A stretch of 64,000 nucleotides of DNA from Prescottella subtropica (lineage in GTDB: Bacteria; Actinomycetota; Actinomycetes; Mycobacteriales; Mycobacteriaceae): assembly GCF_005434945.1 (NCBI RefSeq), contig NZ_SKCH01000016.1:1-64000 (forward strand), read 5' to 3'. Positions 1-9,097 of the stretch are shown here, one piece after another. The notes beneath the pieces were generated by a model. The model was not told where the DNA came from, did no database searches, and saw only the letters and a program-made list of their open reading frames with translations. The translations under genes were made by a program, and so were the position numbers. Positions within the stretch are counted from its first letter, which is position 1, and each line of letters opens with the position of its first letter.

Positions 1-247
1 GTGAACACCAGTCAAACTCGGAGACCGTCAGGCGCTCCCCGTACAACCTCGTTTTCCCTCGCTGACCTGTGAAGATCGCGTCCGGGTCGGTGTCCGTGTC
101 GCTCTGACCTGGAATAAGTTACGCGAACCATCCGACAAACACCAAATCGCCAGGTCAACGGCGGTAAACGGCAGCGGAGAGGCGTCGTACGGCCGTATTC
201 GGCCCCGGACAGCCCTCCCGGCCGGGACTGGAACGCACCCGATCAGG

Positions 248-457
248 TCAGGGAACCCAGTACTTGGCAGCCAACTCCTCGACGAGCGGGTCGTCGTCGG
301 CAACTTCGTCGAGCGCGGCCAGGTCTCCGTCGATCGCGACCAACCTCGGGTCGTCGCCCTCGAACTCCTCGACCGGATGCCCGCCGTTCTCGACGAGTTG
401 CCGCAGCAGCTTCTCGCGGACACGGGTCTTCAGTGAATCGCTCACCCCTCCGAGCAT
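248..457 (-). CDS. small acidic hypothetical protein (69 aa)
   Basis: I do not recognise this protein. It is a short, strongly acidic product with a basic amphipathic start (SDSLKTRVREKLLRQLVENG) followed by an Asp/Glu-rich half ending in AAKYWVP. No membrane segment or signal peptide is visible. The frame is open further upstream, but that part is arginine/proline-rich and runs into the tRNA-Thr terminator, so I place the start at the ATG at 457. A GTG at 445 sits directly against a GGAGGGG and is an alternative. It lies downstream of tRNA-Thr on the same strand, and the tRNA terminator separates the two. It could be a small regulatory or structural protein. The function is unknown, and its existence is supported only by coding-like composition. 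Confidence 0.45.
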   Translation of the reverse strand: MLGGVSDSLKTRVREKLLRQLVENGGHPVEEFEGDDPRLVAIDGDLAALDEVADDDPLVEELAAKYWVP

Positions 458-561
458 GGTGCCGGCGACTGCTCTTGTCGAGGGCTCCACAGATGCTCTT
501 ACCGCGGGTCGCACAGGAGAGGGGGGCCGGCGGAGGGGCGTCACGGCCTGTCGGAACGAGA

Positions 562-594
562 AAGGCCCCGGTGGACTGTGTCCACCGGGGCCTC
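562..594 (-). terminator. intrinsic terminator after tRNA-Thr
   Basis: A perfect inverted repeat (arms 564-576 and 580-592, 13 bp, 3-nt loop) lies 6 bases beyond the 3' end of the tRNA. On the minus strand it is followed by a T-rich stretch (TTTCTCGTT). The position and structure fit a Rho-independent terminator for the tRNA transcript. Confidence 0.85.
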
Positions 595-598
595 TCCG

Positions 599-671
599 AG
601 CTGCCTGCGAGAATCGAACTCGCGACCTTTTCATTACGAGTGAAATGCTCTACCGACTGAGCTAAGGCAGC
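599..671 (-). tRNA. tRNA-Thr (anticodon CGT)
   Basis: The minus strand folds as a cloverleaf. The 7-bp acceptor stem is GCTGCCT/AGGCAGC (665-671 with 600-606). The D arm contains TAGCTCAGTCGGTAGAGCA. The anticodon stem TTTCA/TGAAA encloses the loop CTCGTAA, giving anticodon CGT (reads ACG). The T arm is GCGAG-TTCGATT-CTCGC. The discriminator is T at 599 and CCA is not encoded. A strong terminator follows. Confidence 0.95.
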
Positions 672-734
672 GTGCCTTTCGGCGCGTGCGAGTTTATCCT
701 GACACCCCGCCCCCAATGCAAATCGGGCATCCGG

Positions 735-1922
735 CTACCGGTACTCGGCGCCGATCCGCGCGATGAGGGCGTCGAGCGCGAACTTGGGCTTGACGTTCCG
801 GTCCAGCGCCTCACGGCAGTGCAGGATCGCCTCGACGCAGCGCAGCAGTCCCTCCCTGGAGGTGCGTTCCGCGAGGTCGTCGGACTGCTCTGCCATGTCC
901 GGGTGGTTCGATGCGGCGGCCGAGCCGAACGATCGGGCCAGCGCATCCCGGTACAGACCGGCAAGATCCATCAAAGCGCGGTCGAGGGCGTCGCGTCCGG
1001 TGCGGGTCGCACGCGACTTCTGTCGACGCTCGAGATCCTTGAGGACACCGGCTGATCCGCGCAGTGCTCCCGCGGCACCCTTACCGGTGCCGCCGGCGCC
1101 GAGCGCCGTCCGCAGTTCCTCGGTCTCGCGTTCGTCGCGTGCGGTCGTCAGTTCCTTGGCTTCCTGATCGGCGGCCCGCACCAACTCCTCCGCCGCGGCA
1201 TATCCGGTACCCGGACGCATCGCCGCGTGCGCGATCGCGAGGGCACGCTTGCGTCGGGCACGAGCATCCTCGTCCGTGGCCAACCGGCGCGCACGACCGA
1301 CATGGCCACCACAGATCGATGCGGCCCACCCCGCGGCGGCGGCGTCGATACCGTCCCGTTCCCGCAGCACCCGGGCGATCGAGTCCGTGGACGGCGTGAC
1401 CAACGGGATGTGCCGGCACCGGGACCGCAGTGTCACCGAGATGTCCTGCGGATCGACCGACGGCGCGCACAGCAGGAACACCGTCCGGTCCGGCGGCTCC
1501 TCCACCACTTTCAGCAGAGCGTTGGCGGCGCCCTCGGTGAGACGGTCGGCATCCTCGACGACGACGATCTGCCACCGGCCCGTGCTCGGGCGACGCGACG
1601 CCGTCTGCACGATCGCGCGCATCTCCGAGACCGAGATACTCAGGCCCTCCGGGACGATCCGTCGGACATCGCCGTGGGTGCCGGCCGTCGTCGTCGTACA
1701 CGCCTGGCACTCACCGCAGCCGGGCACGCCGTCGGACGTGCACTGCAGTGCCGCCGCGAAGCACAGCGCCGCGACGGAACGACCGGACCCGGGCGGGCCG
1801 GTGAACAGCCACGAGTGCGTCATCCGGGATCCGGCGTCCCCGCCGCGGGCCGCCGTCGCGGCAGCCGTCAACTCCGTTTCGACGTGCCCCTGGCCGACCA
1901 GTCGTTCGAATACACCCGCCAC
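735..1922 (-). CDS. holB: DNA polymerase III delta' subunit
   Basis: This is the clamp-loader delta' subunit (395 aa), which together with gamma/tau and delta opens the beta sliding clamp at the replication fork. The N-terminal AAA+ fold carries a P-loop-like GPPGSGRS (residues 42-49) in which the usual Lys is Arg. This fits the family, since delta' does not hydrolyse ATP. A four-cysteine zinc module follows (Cys61, 69, 72, 75), then the conserved run EDADRLTEGAANALLKVVEE. The C-terminal helical collar has an Arg/Lys/Glu-rich linker at about 260-300. The start is a GTG with no clear ribosome site. It lies 38 bp downstream of topA on the same strand. In M. tuberculosis an adenylate cyclase gene (Rv3645) separates the two; here it is absent. 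Confidence 0.93.
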   Translation of the reverse strand: MAGVFERLVGQGHVETELTAAATAARGGDAGSRMTHSWLFTGPPGSGRSVAALCFAAALQCTSDGVPGCGECQACTTTTAGTHGDVRRIVPEGLSISVSEMRAIVQTASRRPSTGRWQIVVVEDADRLTEGAANALLKVVEEPPDRTVFLLCAPSVDPQDISVTLRSRCRHIPLVTPSTDSIARVLRERDGIDAAAAGWAASICGGHVGRARRLATDEDARARRKRALAIAHAAMRPGTGYAAAEELVRAADQEAKELTTARDERETEELRTALGAGGTGKGAAGALRGSAGVLKDLERRQKSRATRTGRDALDRALMDLAGLYRDALARSFGSAAASNHPDMAEQSDDLAERTSREGLLRCVEAILHCREALDRNVKPKFALDALIARIGAEYR

Positions 1923-1960
1923 GCGCCGAGCCTAGCGATCCGAACCGACAGCGACGACGG

Positions 1961-4870
1961 TCACGACTTCTTCGCCGCCGCCTTCTTCGCGACCGCCTTC
2001 TTGGCCGGAGCCTTCTTCGCTGCGGCCTTCTTCGCCGCCGCCTTCTTGGCCGGAGCCTTCTTCGCGGCGGCCTTCTTCTTCACCGGGCCGCGGGCACGAC
2101 GGTCGGCCAGCAGTTCGGAGGCACGTTCGTCGGTGATCGACTCGACCTCGTCGCCCTTGCGCAGGCTCGCGTTGGTCTCACCGTCGGTGACGTACGGGCC
2201 GAAGCGACCGTCCTTGATCACCATCGGCTTGCCGGTGGCGGCGTCGTTGCCGAGTTCCCGCAGGGCTGCGGTGGCCGCGGCCTGGCGTCCACGCCGCTTG
2301 GGTTCGGCGTAGATCTTGAGCGCCTCTTCCAAGGTCACCGTGAACATCTGGTCCTCGTTCTCGAGCGAACGGGAATCCGTGCCCTTCTTCAGGTACGGCC
2401 CGTACCGGCCGTTCTGCGCGGTGATCTCTTCCTTCGACTCCGGGTCGACGCCGACGACCCGCGGCAACGACAGCAACTTGAGGGCGTCCTCGAGCGTGAC
2501 GGTCGCCAGATCCATCGACTTGAGCAGCGATCCGGTGCGCGGCTTGGGGCCGGCCACCTTCTTCGCGGCCTTCTTCGCCGGCGCCTTCTTGGCAGCCTTC
2601 GTCGTGGCAGTGCCGTCGGCGGCCGTCTCGACGGGAACGACGGCAGGCTCGGGTTCGGGCGTCGGCTCGGGCAGGATCTCCGTGACGTACGGGCCGAATC
2701 GGCCCTCCTTCGCGACGATCTCGTGCCCGCTCAGCGGGTCGATACCGAGCTTGCGTCCCTCCTGCGGCGTCGAGAACAGCTTCTCCGCATATTCGGGGGT
2801 GAGTTCGTCCGGCGGCAGATCGTCGGGCAGGTTCGCCCGCTGCGAGACCAGCTCGTCCGGGTCGGCACCCTCGGCGGAATCCTGGACCATGCGCTCCAGA
2901 TACGGACCGAACCGGCCGACCCGCACGTGGACCTCACGGCCCTCGGCGTCGTCGAACAGGCGGATCGAGTTGACCTCGCGGGCGTCGATGCCCTCGAGAT
3001 TCTCGCCGACCATCTTCTTCAGGCCACCGGCCGCCGCGATCGAATCGTCCGCCGCCTGCGTGTCACCGAAGTAGAAGTGCGACAGCCAGTTGCCCCGCTG
3101 CTCCCGGCCACCGGCGATCTCGTCGAGATCGTCCTCCATGGCCGCCGTGAAATCGAAGTCGACCAGCCGGCCGAAGTGCGCCTCGAGCAGGCCGATCACC
3201 GCAAACGCGACCCACGCCGGCACCAGCGCGCTACCGCGCTTGTAGACGTACCCGCGGTCGAGGATCGTCTTGATGATCGACGAGTACGTCGACGGGCGGC
3301 CGATCCCGAGATCCTCGAGGGCCTTGATGAGACTGGCCTCGGTGTAGCGGGCCGGCGGATTGGTGGTGTGACCGTCCGGGTCGAGCTTCGTCGCGGTCAC
3401 CCCCTGCCCCTGGGTGAGCACCGGCAGCCGCGACTCTGCGTCGTCGGACTGACCGCCGGCCTCCTCGTCGACACTCTCGACGTACGCCTTGAGGAAGCCG
3501 GGGAACGTGATCGTGCGACCCGACGCCGAGAACGTGCACTCCTCACCGGTACCGGCGGTGCCGGTGATACGCAGCGTCAACGTCGTGCCGCGCACGTCGG
3601 CCATCTGCGACGCGACCGTGCGCTGCCAGATGAGTTCGTACAGACGGTACTCGTCGTTCTCGAGACGCGAATGCAACTGGCCGGGCGTCTGGAAGACGTC
3701 ACCGGCGGGACGGATCGCCTCGTGCGCCTCCTGCGCGTTCTTGACCTTGCGGGTGTACTGACGCGGCGTCGCATGGACGTACTCGGCGCCGTACAGTTCC
3801 GTGGCCTGCGCGCGGGCCGCGGCGATCGCCGACTGCGACAGCGTCGTCGAGTCGGTTCGCATGTAGGTGATGTAGCCGTTCTCGTACAGACGCTGCGCGA
3901 TCCGCATGGTCCGCTCCGAGGAGAACCGCAACTTGCGGGCGGCCTCCTGCTGCAGCGTCGACGTCATGAACGGCGCATACGGCTTACGCGTGTACGGCTT
4001 GTCCTCCGCCGAGGACACGACCAGGTCGACACCTTCGAGCGACTCGGCGAGACGACGCGCGTACGCCTCGTCGATCACCGTCACACCGGTCGACTTGAGC
4101 TTGCCGTCCGGGCCGAAATCACGTCCGGCGGCGACCCGGGAGCCGTCCACCGACACGAGGCGGGCACCGAACGCGCGGGGACTGGCCGACGCCCCGGCGT
4201 CGAGGGTGGCGGAGATGTCCCAGTACTCGGCGGACCGGAACGCCATCCGCTCCCGCTCCCGCTGCACGATGACACGGGTCGCGACGGACTGGACGCGGCC
4301 AGCCGACAACCGCGGCATGACCTTCTTCCACAGAACCGGGCTGACCTCGTAACCGTAGAGACGGTCGAGGATACGGCGGGTCTCCTGCGCGTCGACCAGG
4401 TCCTGATCCAGATCACGGGTGTCGGCGGCGGCAGCGAGGATCGCCGGCTCGGTGATCTCGTGGAACACCATCCGGCGGACCGGGACCTTCGGCTTGAGCG
4501 TCTCGAGGAGATGCCAGGCGATGGCCTCGCCCTCGCGGTCGGGGTCGGTGGCCAGATAGAGCTCGTCGGCGTCCTTGAGCAGGCTCTTGAGCTCGGTGAC
4601 CTTCGACTTCTTCTCGGGGCTGACGACGTACAGCGGCTCGAAGTCGCGGTCGACGTTCACGCCGAGACGCGCCCACGGCTCGCCCTTGTACTTGGCCGGC
4701 ACGTCGGCGGCGCCGCGCGGAAGGTCCCGAATGTGACCGACCGACGCCTCCACCACGTAGTTCTTCCCGAGGTAGGGCGCGATCTTCTTGGCCTTCGTCG
4801 GTGACTCGACGATGACGAGGCGGCGCGTGGCAGACGCTCCGTCCGCCGTGCTCTTCTCCCGTGATGCCAC
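1961..4870 (-). CDS. topA: DNA topoisomerase I (type IA)
   Basis: TopA (969 aa) relaxes negative supercoils by single-strand passage. The Toprim domain opens with VIVESPTKAKKI (residues 19-30) and contains the acidic DPDREGEA (109-116). The active-site tyrosine is Tyr336 in GYITYMRTDST. The C-terminal half lacks zinc-finger cysteines. Instead it has repeated GRFGPYV-type modules (around 660, 720, 830, 890) and a Lys/Ala tail of KKAPAKKAAAKK units. This is the actinobacterial architecture, in which the basic tail aids processivity. The start is an ATG at 4870. holB follows in the same direction, and cspA and an Rv3647c-type gene lie upstream, as in mycobacteria. Confidence 0.97.
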   Translation of the reverse strand: MASREKSTADGASATRRLVIVESPTKAKKIAPYLGKNYVVEASVGHIRDLPRGAADVPAKYKGEPWARLGVNVDRDFEPLYVVSPEKKSKVTELKSLLKDADELYLATDPDREGEAIAWHLLETLKPKVPVRRMVFHEITEPAILAAAADTRDLDQDLVDAQETRRILDRLYGYEVSPVLWKKVMPRLSAGRVQSVATRVIVQRERERMAFRSAEYWDISATLDAGASASPRAFGARLVSVDGSRVAAGRDFGPDGKLKSTGVTVIDEAYARRLAESLEGVDLVVSSAEDKPYTRKPYAPFMTSTLQQEAARKLRFSSERTMRIAQRLYENGYITYMRTDSTTLSQSAIAAARAQATELYGAEYVHATPRQYTRKVKNAQEAHEAIRPAGDVFQTPGQLHSRLENDEYRLYELIWQRTVASQMADVRGTTLTLRITGTAGTGEECTFSASGRTITFPGFLKAYVESVDEEAGGQSDDAESRLPVLTQGQGVTATKLDPDGHTTNPPARYTEASLIKALEDLGIGRPSTYSSIIKTILDRGYVYKRGSALVPAWVAFAVIGLLEAHFGRLVDFDFTAAMEDDLDEIAGGREQRGNWLSHFYFGDTQAADDSIAAAGGLKKMVGENLEGIDAREVNSIRLFDDAEGREVHVRVGRFGPYLERMVQDSAEGADPDELVSQRANLPDDLPPDELTPEYAEKLFSTPQEGRKLGIDPLSGHEIVAKEGRFGPYVTEILPEPTPEPEPAVVPVETAADGTATTKAAKKAPAKKAAKKVAGPKPRTGSLLKSMDLATVTLEDALKLLSLPRVVGVDPESKEEITAQNGRYGPYLKKGTDSRSLENEDQMFTVTLEEALKIYAEPKRRGRQAAATAALRELGNDAATGKPMVIKDGRFGPYVTDGETNASLRKGDEVESITDERASELLADRRARGPVKKKAAAKKAPAKKAAAKKAAAKKAPAKKAVAKKAAAKKS

Positions 4871-5014
4871 CAGTCTGTCCGCACCTTTCCTGCTCGATCA
4901 GTGCCGCTGTGCACCTGATGCGAATCTCGTCTCCGCCCCGTTATACCGGGTCCGGTCAGTAACAGGGTGTCACACGCGCAAGACGGCCGCGTATGTCCGT
5001 CCCACCATGATCGG

Positions 5015-5617
5015 TCACGTGTGCGGCCAGTTACGGCGAGCGTCGGGATCGTCCGGTGGTTGCCCGATGTTCTCGGCGAGATGCATCAACCTGCGTCGGC
5101 CGGAGATCCGTAGTGCGGGTGCCGTCCCGTGGGCACCGATGATCGTGGGTGCGACCCCGGCCCGCATCAACGACTGCGCCAGCACGGGATGGGTGTCGGG
5201 GGCGTGCGGGTCGAGTCCGAGCGTGTACCGCTCGCCGTCGACCTCGACGCGACCGGACGCCAGCACCCACGCCCGCTGCTCGCGGGAACCCGGAATCCAC
5301 CCGGCGGGCACCGCCTTGACAGCACCCCGCGTCCACCGGGCCGCCAACTCGACCAGGTCCGGCGTGTACGCGGTCCGGACGAGTGGACGCCCCTCCTCCG
5401 ATCGGGTGACGTCGACGGCGATACCGGTTGCGCGCACCAGATCGGCGATCGCGGCGGCCCGCCACTCGTCGTCGACGACGATCGAGACCCGGACGCCGTC
5501 CCCCGAAACGGCCGTCTGCCCCTGGGCAGCCAGCAGTCCCGCGAGGTCGGTGACCGCGGGCGACTCCGACTCGGCGGAGAAGAACGACAACTGCGCCACG
5601 CTTGGACAGTAATCCAC
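5015..5617 (-). CDS. conserved actinobacterial protein, Rv3647c type
   Basis: This 200-aa protein has no catalytic signature that I recognise. It occupies the slot between cspA and topA that Rv3647c holds in M. tuberculosis, and the pattern (LAQSLMRAGVAPTIIGAHGTAPALRISGRRRLMHLAENIG) looks like a conserved uncharacterised family. There is no signal peptide or membrane helix. The C-terminal third is basic (SGRRRLMHL), which could suggest nucleic-acid binding; that is inference only. The start given is the GTG at 5617. A second GTG at 5599 (VAQLSFFSAES) is possible, and neither has a good ribosome site. Three tandem 17-bp repeats lie directly upstream. Confidence 0.8.
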   Translation of the reverse strand: MDYCPSVAQLSFFSAESESPAVTDLAGLLAAQGQTAVSGDGVRVSIVVDDEWRAAAIADLVRATGIAVDVTRSEEGRPLVRTAYTPDLVELAARWTRGAVKAVPAGWIPGSREQRAWVLASGRVEVDGERYTLGLDPHAPDTHPVLAQSLMRAGVAPTIIGAHGTAPALRISGRRRLMHLAENIGQPPDDPDARRNWPHT

Positions 5618-5635
5618 TGCGGTATCGAATCAGGG

Positions 5636-5686
5636 CCCGAAACGCATCGAAGCCCGAAACACATCAGGACCCGAAACGCACTCGGC
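5636..5686. repeat. three tandem 17-bp repeats
   Basis: Three consecutive units begin at 5636, 5653 and 5670, each starting CCCGAAACRCA and spaced exactly 17 bp apart. They sit between the cspA terminator and the start of the Rv3647c-type gene, 19 bp upstream of its GTG. The third unit runs into the terminator stem. Confidence 0.7.
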
Positions 5687-5718
5687 CCCTGACACCGAAC
5701 CGGTGTCAGGGGCCGAGT
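5680..5718 (-). terminator. intrinsic terminator after cspA
   Basis: A perfect 18-bp stem (5680-5697 with 5701-5718) has a 3-nt loop (AAC) and lies 52 bp past the cspA stop codon. No long T-run follows, as is common at high G+C. It separates cspA from the next minus-strand gene. Confidence 0.85.
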
Positions 5719-5770
5719 GAGGCAGCGGCCGCTGGGACCGGACCTGCCGTTCGTTCAGTTCGTGAACGGA

Positions 5771-5974
5771 TCAGAGCGCGCGAACGCCGGTGGCCTGCGG
5801 GCCCTTGGTGCCCTGGCCGACCTCGAACTCCACGCGCTGGTTCTCCTCGAGGCTACGGAAGCCGTTGCCCTGGATCTCCGAGTAGTGGACGAAGACGTCA
5901 GCGGAGCCGTCCTCGGGAGCGATGAAGCCGAAGCCCTTTTCGGCGTTGAACCACTTCACAGTGCCCTGTGCCAT
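5771..5974 (-). CDS. cspA: cold-shock protein, single CSD
   Basis: This is a 67-aa OB-fold RNA chaperone of the CspA family, binding single-stranded RNA and DNA. The RNP1 motif (KGFGFI, in [16 protein letters not shown]) and RNP2 motif (VFVHYS) are intact, and the length is standard. The ATG at 5974 is preceded by AGAAGGA at good spacing. It is monocistronic, with a strong terminator at 5680-5718 and a long upstream gap shared with the divergent helicase gene. That gap would allow the long structured leader typical of csp genes. The order cspA - Rv3647c-type - topA matches mycobacteria. Confidence 0.97.
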   Translation of the reverse strand: MAQGTVKWFNAEKGFGFIAPEDGSADVFVHYSEIQGNGFRSLEENQRVEFEVGQGTKGPQATGVRAL

Positions 5975-6365
5975 GCTTTGTCCTTCTCTTTCTTACACCG
6001 GATTCGATGGACAACAGCACTTCTGGTCCACCGGGCCGGTTCCGACCGCTGTACTTTCTCGATTCCCCCTCAGGAACGCGCAAGCACCGCGCTCGCAACA
6101 TCGATCCTGCGGGCGTTAAACGAACACAGAAGCTGCGACCAGGTCACAGTCAACCACGTCTGACGGCGGTGCGACAGTCGAAAGACGAACAAATACTGCA
6201 AACGGATGATCTTGCACGGAGTGCCACACCGGTTACCGCCCGGTACACCCCTGACCCCGACTCCACAGCACCCCTCGATATCATCGAAACCGCAGGTCCC
6301 GGGCGTGGAGAACGCATCGAACGCGGCCCGAACACTCGTCACGACAATTTTCGGAAGAGGCGCCC
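5975..6365. other. divergent intergenic region, cspA / helicase
   Basis: This 391-bp gap lies between cspA (minus) and the helicase (plus) and should hold both promoters. It is less G+C-rich than its surroundings, most clearly at 6120-6215. The cspA ribosome site (AGAAGGA) is at its left edge. I see no convincing small ORF and no strong hairpin. Confidence 0.5.
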
Positions 6366-8720
6366 GTGAGTCTTTCGTCCCGGTCCCGACACCCGAACGG
6401 AAACGGGGACGACTCGTACGGACGGAACCTTCTCGATCGGGTACTGGCCGGCACGCCGCACGGCGAACGGCCGCTGACCTTCTCCGCAGACCTTCCCGCG
6501 CGCGAGTCCCGGTACGTCGAGTGGCCCGAATGGTGCGACCCCGTCGCGGTCCGGGCAATGCAGTCCGCAGGTATTCCCCGGCCGTGGAGCCATCAGGCGG
6601 AGGCGGCGTCGATCGCGGCCGGCGGCGGACACGTCGTCGTCGCGACCGGAACGGCGTCCGGGAAATCGCTCGTCTATCAACTTCCGGTACTGACCGATCT
6701 CGCCGGCGAGTCCCTCGGCACCGCCCTCTACCTGTCCCCGACGAAGGCACTCGGTGCCGACCAGTTGCGCTCGGCCGTGACCCTCACCGCGTCCGAACCC
6801 GACCTGACGGCGATCCACCCGTGCGGATTCGACGGCGACACCCCCACCGAGATCCGGCAGTGGGCGCGGGCCCACTCACGGTGGATCTTCACCAACCCGG
6901 ACATGCTGCACATCGGGATCCTCCGCTCCCATCAGCGGTGGTCCCGGCTGCTGCGCAACCTGCGCTACGTGGTGGTCGACGAATGCCACTCGTACCGGGG
7001 CGTGTTCGGGTCGAACGTGGCCCTGGTGCTGCGCCGACTGCGCCGGCTCGCCGCCCGGTACGGCGCGGACCCCGTCTTCGTGCTGGCGAGCGCGACGACG
7101 TCCGACCCCGGCGCCGCGGCGTCCCGACTGGTCGGTGCCCCGTGTGCGGAGGTCACCGAGGACGGCTCCCCCCACGGCCCGCGCACGATCGCCCTGTGGG
7201 AGCCCCCTCTGCTCGAATCCGTGACCGGCGAGAACGGTGCACCGGTGCGGCGGGCCGCGGGCTCGGAAGCGTCGCGGATCATGGCCGATCTGCTGGTGGA
7301 AGGCGCCCGGACACTGACGTTCGTGCGGTCGCGGCGCGGCGCCGAACTCACCGCCGTCGGCACCCGCCGGCTCCTCGCCGAGATCGACTCCGACCTCCCC
7401 GACCGGGTGGCGGCGTACCGGGCCGGCTACCTCGCGGAGGACCGCCGCGACCTCGAGGCCGCGCTCTCCGACGGGCGTCTCCTCGGTGTCGCGACCACCA
7501 ACGCGCTCGAACTGGGCGTGGACATCGCCGGTCTCGACGCCGTCGTGGTCGCCGGATTCCCCGGCACCGTCGCATCGTTCTGGCAGCAGGCCGGACGGTC
7601 CGGGCGCCGGGGCGAGGGCTCGCTGGTCGTGCTCGTCGCCCGCGACGACCCCCTCGACACGTATCTCGTGCACCACCCGTCGGCTCTGCTCGACCGTCCC
7701 GTCGAGGCGACGGTCACCGACCCGACCAACCCGTACGTGCTCGGTCCACAACTGTTGTGCGCGGCAACCGAGATGCCGCTGACCGACGCCGAGATCACCG
7801 AGCTCGAGGCCGCGGACGTCGTGGCCGCCCTGGCCGCGGACGGGCTGATCCGGCGGCGCCCCCACGGTTGGTTCGTCACCGCGGACGTCGATCCGCACGC
7901 CGCCGTCGACATCCGTGGTGGCGTCGGCGGCCAGATCGCGATCGTCGACGGTGAATCGGGGCGGCTGCTGGGGACCGTCGACGCCGGACGGGCCCCGGCC
8001 ACCGTGCACCCCGGCGCCGTCCACATCCATCAGGGCGACTCGTTCGTCGTCGACCGTCTCGACCTCGACGACGGGATCGCGCTCGTCCACGCGGAGGAAC
8101 CCGAGTGGACCACGTCGGCCCGCGAGACGACCGACATCACTGTCGTCGACGTCGCCGAACACTCCCGGTACAACGCCGTCGACGTCGCGCTCGTGCACGT
8201 CGAGGTGACGCATCGGGTGGTCGGCTACCTGCGGCGCCTGCCGTCCGGTGAGGTGCTCGACTCGGTGGACCTCGACATGCCCGCGCAGACACTGCGGACC
8301 CGCGCGGTGATGTACACGATCACCCCCGAACGGCTCGCCGACGCCGGGATCGACGCCGACCGCGTCCCGGGCGCACTGCACGCCGCCGAGCACGCCGCGA
8401 TCGGGCTGCTCCCGCTCGTCGCGACCTGCGACCGTGGCGACATCGGCGGGGTCTCCACCGCCCAGCACCCGGACACCGGGCTGCCGACCGTGTTCGTCTA
8501 CGACGGGCACCCCGGCGGCGCGGGGTTCGCCGACCGCGGGCATGCCGAGCTCGAGCGCTGGCTGGACGCGACCCGGTCGGCGATCACGTCCTGCGAATGC
8601 GCCGCCGGGTGCCCGTCGTGCGTGCACTCCCCCAAGTGCGGCAACGGCAACCATCCCCTCGACAAGGACGGGGCGGTACAGGTGCTGTCGGCGGTGCTCG
8701 ACGCGGTCGCCGCCGACTGA
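6366..8720 (+). CDS. SF2 DEAD/H helicase with DUF1998-type C-terminus (SftH/MrfA-like)
   Basis: This is a 784-aa superfamily 2 DNA helicase. Motif I is GTASGKS (near residue 97), motif II DECH, motif III SATTS, and motif VI WQQAGRSGRR, which is close to RecQ/Hrq1 helicases. The C-terminus carries the four-cysteine signature CECAAGCPSC...C of DUF1998 proteins. This matches mycobacterial SftH (Rv3649 position), characterised as a 3'-5' DNA translocase/helicase, and Bacillus MrfA, which acts in mitomycin repair. A role in genome maintenance is inferred from the family. The start is the GTG at 6366, 391 bp from the divergent cspA. It is followed convergently by the tad operon, 23 bp away. Confidence 0.92.
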   Translation: MSLSSRSRHPNGNGDDSYGRNLLDRVLAGTPHGERPLTFSADLPARESRYVEWPEWCDPVAVRAMQSAGIPRPWSHQAEAASIAAGGGHVVVATGTASGKSLVYQLPVLTDLAGESLGTALYLSPTKALGADQLRSAVTLTASEPDLTAIHPCGFDGDTPTEIRQWARAHSRWIFTNPDMLHIGILRSHQRWSRLLRNLRYVVVDECHSYRGVFGSNVALVLRRLRRLAARYGADPVFVLASATTSDPGAAASRLVGAPCAEVTEDGSPHGPRTIALWEPPLLESVTGENGAPVRRAAGSEASRIMADLLVEGARTLTFVRSRRGAELTAVGTRRLLAEIDSDLPDRVAAYRAGYLAEDRRDLEAALSDGRLLGVATTNALELGVDIAGLDAVVVAGFPGTVASFWQQAGRSGRRGEGSLVVLVARDDPLDTYLVHHPSALLDRPVEATVTDPTNPYVLGPQLLCAATEMPLTDAEITELEAADVVAALAADGLIRRRPHGWFVTADVDPHAAVDIRGGVGGQIAIVDGESGRLLGTVDAGRAPATVHPGAVHIHQGDSFVVDRLDLDDGIALVHAEEPEWTTSARETTDITVVDVAEHSRYNAVDVALVHVEVTHRVVGYLRRLPSGEVLDSVDLDMPAQTLRTRAVMYTITPERLADAGIDADRVPGALHAAEHAAIGLLPLVATCDRGDIGGVSTAQHPDTGLPTVFVYDGHPGGAGFADRGHAELERWLDATRSAITSCECAAGCPSCVHSPKCGNGNHPLDKDGAVQVLSAVLDAVAAD

Positions 8721-8743
8721 CCTCGCCCCTCCCGCTCCCCCGG

Positions 8744-9097
8744 TCACTCCGCCGGACCGGCGCGCGCGACCGCCCGGGCCGGCCCCGACCCGAACGGGAC
8801 ACCACCCGGCGTGACCTCGGTCGAGACCTGCACATCCCATCCGTCGACGACGCATCCGCTCACCTGCGCGCGCATCCGCGACACCACCGACATCGCTACC
8901 GGGCACGCCGGTTCGCCGTCCGCCAGTGCCTGCGCCGCCGCGAGCGCACCGAGGTCGGCGGCGGACTGCGCCCGGTGCCGCGCCGCGACCGCCCCACCGA
9001 GATGCAGCAGAATCGCGGTCACCGCGACGAGCCCGGCCAGCGCGAAACACGCGAACACCGTGGCACCCCCCTCGTCGTCGCGCACGATCCTCCTCAT
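8744..9097 (-). CDS. Rv3654c-like secretion/TadE-related protein
   Basis: This 117-aa protein has an N-terminal pilin-like stretch (DDEGGATVFACFALAGLVAVTAILL) that resembles a class III prepilin signal plus one membrane helix. A small secreted domain with two cysteines follows. It corresponds to the last gene of the mycobacterial tad-like cluster (Rv3654c position). The ATG at 9097 overlaps the preceding stop by 4 bp, so translation is coupled. Its likely role is as a minor component of the Flp/Tad-type pilus or export apparatus; this is inferred from context. Confidence 0.8.
   Translation of the reverse strand: MRRIVRDDEGGATVFACFALAGLVAVTAILLHLGGAVAARHRAQSAADLGALAAAQALADGEPACPVAMSVVSRMRAQVSGCVVDGWDVQVSTEVTPGGVPFGSGPARAVARAGPAE

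Noticed and set aside
1-247. Possible gene fragment at the left edge
   Set aside because: Only low-quality frames with skewed Arg/Ser composition are open; nothing recognisable before 248.
1960-2312. Plus-strand frame with FFAAAFFA-type repeats
   Set aside because: It is the reverse complement of the Lys/Ala tail of TopA.
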